The translations under genes were made by a program, and so were the position numbers. DNA of 64,000 nt from Sphingomonas sp. PsM26. GTDB taxonomy: Bacteria; Pseudomonadota; Alphaproteobacteria; Sphingomonadales; Sphingomonadaceae. The notes beneath the pieces are model-generated. The model saw only the letters and a list, made by a program, of their open reading frames with translations, had not been told where the DNA came from and did no database searches. Below, piece after piece: positions 62,500 through 64,000 of this stretch (positions are counted from its first letter, which is position 1; the number at the start of each line of letters is the position of its first letter). The stretch is taken from positions 124,001 to 188,000 of the forward strand of contig JARUXA010000010.1 of NCBI GenBank assembly GCA_030433805.1, in the 5' to 3' direction.

Positions 62500-64000
62500 G
62501 CGCCCCCGCCGGTGCGGGCGCTGTCCCGCTGCGCGGCGCGACGCTGGCGATCACCTCGCTCGCGCTCGCGCTGGGGACCTTCATGCAGGTGCTCGACGGG
62601 ACGATCGCCAACGTCTCGCTCCCGACGATCGCGGGCAACCTCGGCGTCTCGACCGACAATGGCACGTGGGTGATCACCTCCTTCGCGGTCGCCAATGGCG
62701 TGACCGTCCCGCTGACCGGCTGGCTGATGCAGCGCTTCGGCGTGGTGCGAACGTTTACCGTGTCGGTCATCCTGTTCACGATCGCGTCGTTGCTTTGCGG
62801 CCTCGCCTGGGACCTGTCGTCGCTGATCGGCTTCCGCATCTTGCAAGGCGCGGTATCCGGGCCGATGATCCCGGGCAGCCAGGCGCTGCTCATTTCGATC
62901 TTCCCCGCTCATAAACGCGGCACCGCGCTCAGCATCTGGTCGATGACCACCCTCACCGCGCCGGTGCTGGGGCCGGTGCTCGGCGGATACATCTCGGACA
63001 ATTACCACTGGGGCTGGATCTTCCTGATCAACGTCCCCGTCGGGATCGCCTGCGCGTTCGTCTCGTGGCGTTCGCTCGCAAGCCGAGAGACGCCGACGCG
63101 CAAACTGCCGATCGATACGGTCGGGCTGATCCTGCTCGCCTTCTGGGTGTTCAGCCTCCAGACGATGCTCGATCTCGGCAAGGATCGCGACTGGTTCAAC
63201 AACCCGTTGATCGTGATCCTGCTGGTCTGCGCGATTGTCGGGTTCATCGCATGGCTGATCTGGGAACTCACCGACGGCAATCCTGCGGTCGACCTCAGCC
63301 TGTTCCGCAGCCGCAACTTCGCGTTCGGAACGCTGGCGCTGTGCCTCGGCTATGCGCTGTTCTTCGCCAACAACCTGCTGCTGCCGTTGTGGCTGCAGGC
63401 GCAGATGGGGTACACCGCGACCTGGGCCGGGTTTGTCGCCGCGCCGAGCGGGATCGTTGCGGTGATCGCGACGCCGTTCATCGGGCGGCTCAAGATCGAT
63501 CCACGCTGGCTGACGACGATGGCGTTCCTCGCCTTCGCCGGGTCCTATTTCCTGCGATCGCAATACACGCCCGACGCGAGCTTCTGGACGCTGATGTTCC
63601 CGCTGCTGTTGCAGGGGCTGGCGATGAGCATGTTCTTCGTGCCGCTCGTCACCATCTCGTTCGACGGTATCCCGGGCGAGCGCGTGCCATCGGCGAGCGG
63701 TATCTCGAACTTCGCGCGGATCACCGCGGGCAGCTTCGCGGCGTCGATCATCACGACCTCATGGGATCGCCGCGAGGCGCTCCACCAGACCCGGCTGACC
63801 GAAGTCAGCACGCCCTATTCGCCAATCTACCGCCAGGCAGTCGAGCAACTCCAGGCGGCGGGCATGTCGCCAACACAGGCGGCGGGGTCGATCATGCGAC
63901 AGATCGTCAACCAGTCGTATCTGCTGGCGTCGGTCGAGCTGTTCTGGATCTGCGGATGGATGGCGGTGGTGATGGTCGGGGTGATCTGGCTGACGCGGCG
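62496..64000 (+). CDS. DHA2 family drug efflux transporter, EmrB-like (3' end missing)
   Basis: A GTG overlaps the EmrA-like stop (GTGA). The frame runs past the window edge, giving over 500 residues so far. It has the MFS/DHA2 motifs LGTFMQVLDGTIANVSLP, WVITSFAVANGVTVPLTGWL, FRILQGAVSGPMIPGSQ and FSLQTMLDLGKDRDWF, with many membrane helices. It would export a hydrophobic compound through the EmrA- and NodT-like partners. Confidence 0.95.
   Translation, partial: MSAPAGAGAVPLRGATLAITSLALALGTFMQVLDGTIANVSLPTIAGNLGVSTDNGTWVITSFAVANGVTVPLTGWLMQRFGVVRTFTVSVILFTIASLLCGLAWDLSSLIGFRILQGAVSGPMIPGSQALLISIFPAHKRGTALSIWSMTTLTAPVLGPVLGGYISDNYHWGWIFLINVPVGIACAFVSWRSLASRETPTRKLPIDTVGLILLAFWVFSLQTMLDLGKDRDWFNNPLIVILLVCAIVGFIAWLIWELTDGNPAVDLSLFRSRNFAFGTLALCLGYALFFANNLLLPLWLQAQMGYTATWAGFVAAPSGIVAVIATPFIGRLKIDPRWLTTMAFLAFAGSYFLRSQYTPDASFWTLMFPLLLQGLAMSMFFVPLVTISFDGIPGERVPSASGISNFARITAGSFAASIITTSWDRREALHQTRLTEVSTPYSPIYRQAVEQLQAAGMSPTQAAGSIMRQIVNQSYLLASVELFWICGWMAVVMVGVIWLTR

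Overview
The window is strongly GC-rich, densely packed chromosomal DNA, almost certainly from an alphaproteobacterium of the Sphingomonas group. The grounds are the flagellar regulators FlaF and FlbT, the CheD-containing chemotaxis operon, a PEPxxWA-type C-terminal sorting protein, a bacteriophytochrome/LOV/heme oxygenase operon, and several families of palindromic intergenic repeats of the kind common in sphingomonads. Assignments rest on reading the translations and motifs; no database search was possible. I saw no IS element, prophage, tRNA, rRNA or CRISPR array.

Region 1 (1-29753) is a motility island. On the minus strand at the left are fliR (cut by the window edge), fliQ, fliE and flgC; fliN-fliO-fliP run on the plus strand. 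A 13-gene minus-strand run follows, nearly all with 1-4 bp stop/start overlaps: motA, a STAS protein, cheY2, cheA, cheW, cheR, cheB, cheY, cheD, a small unknown, motB, fliL and a double-PilZ protein. flaF and a FixL/FixJ-like two-component pair come next, then a double-HTH XRE regulator, an unknown protein, an atypical sigma-70 protein, a lytic transglycosylase-like protein, fliJ, fliI and flbT. flgE, flgK, flgL and a chemoreceptor close the island on the plus strand. Flagellin, flhA/flhB, fliF-fliH, fliM and flgB are not in the window.

Region 2 (29761-37388) is mixed housekeeping and accessory genes: argG, an S46 dipeptidyl peptidase, cyclopropane fatty acid synthase, a molybdopterin oxidoreductase with its cytochrome b, a flavin reductase-like protein and a PEP-CTERM-like protein.

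Region 3 (37509-41937) is a compact photosensory operon: a bacteriophytochrome histidine kinase, a LOV hybrid histidine kinase and the heme oxygenase that would make the biliverdin chromophore.

Region 4 (42014-51284) holds a phosphate-selective-type porin, a three-gene periplasmic molybdenum hydroxylase (triheme cytochrome c, 2Fe-2S subunit, large subunit), a gamma-glutamyltransferase and an acetamidase/formamidase-like protein, with repeat-filled gaps.

Region 5 (51586-58396) holds a GH39-type glycoside hydrolase, a tightly coupled five-gene cluster (GT2, acyl-CoA dehydrogenase-like, PIG-L deacetylase, NodS-like methyltransferase, GT4) of unknown product, and a glycine-rich protein. Region 6 (58389-64000) holds a HAD phosphatase and a MarR-regulated NodT/EmrA/EmrB-type efflux operon cut by the right edge.

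The most interesting points are the phytochrome-LOV-heme oxygenase operon, a membrane FixL-like kinase that keeps the heme-ligand residues inside a motility island, the sigma protein with only region 2 recognisable, the five-gene glycan-type cluster, and the structured repeats at 24382-24548 and 47941-48300.
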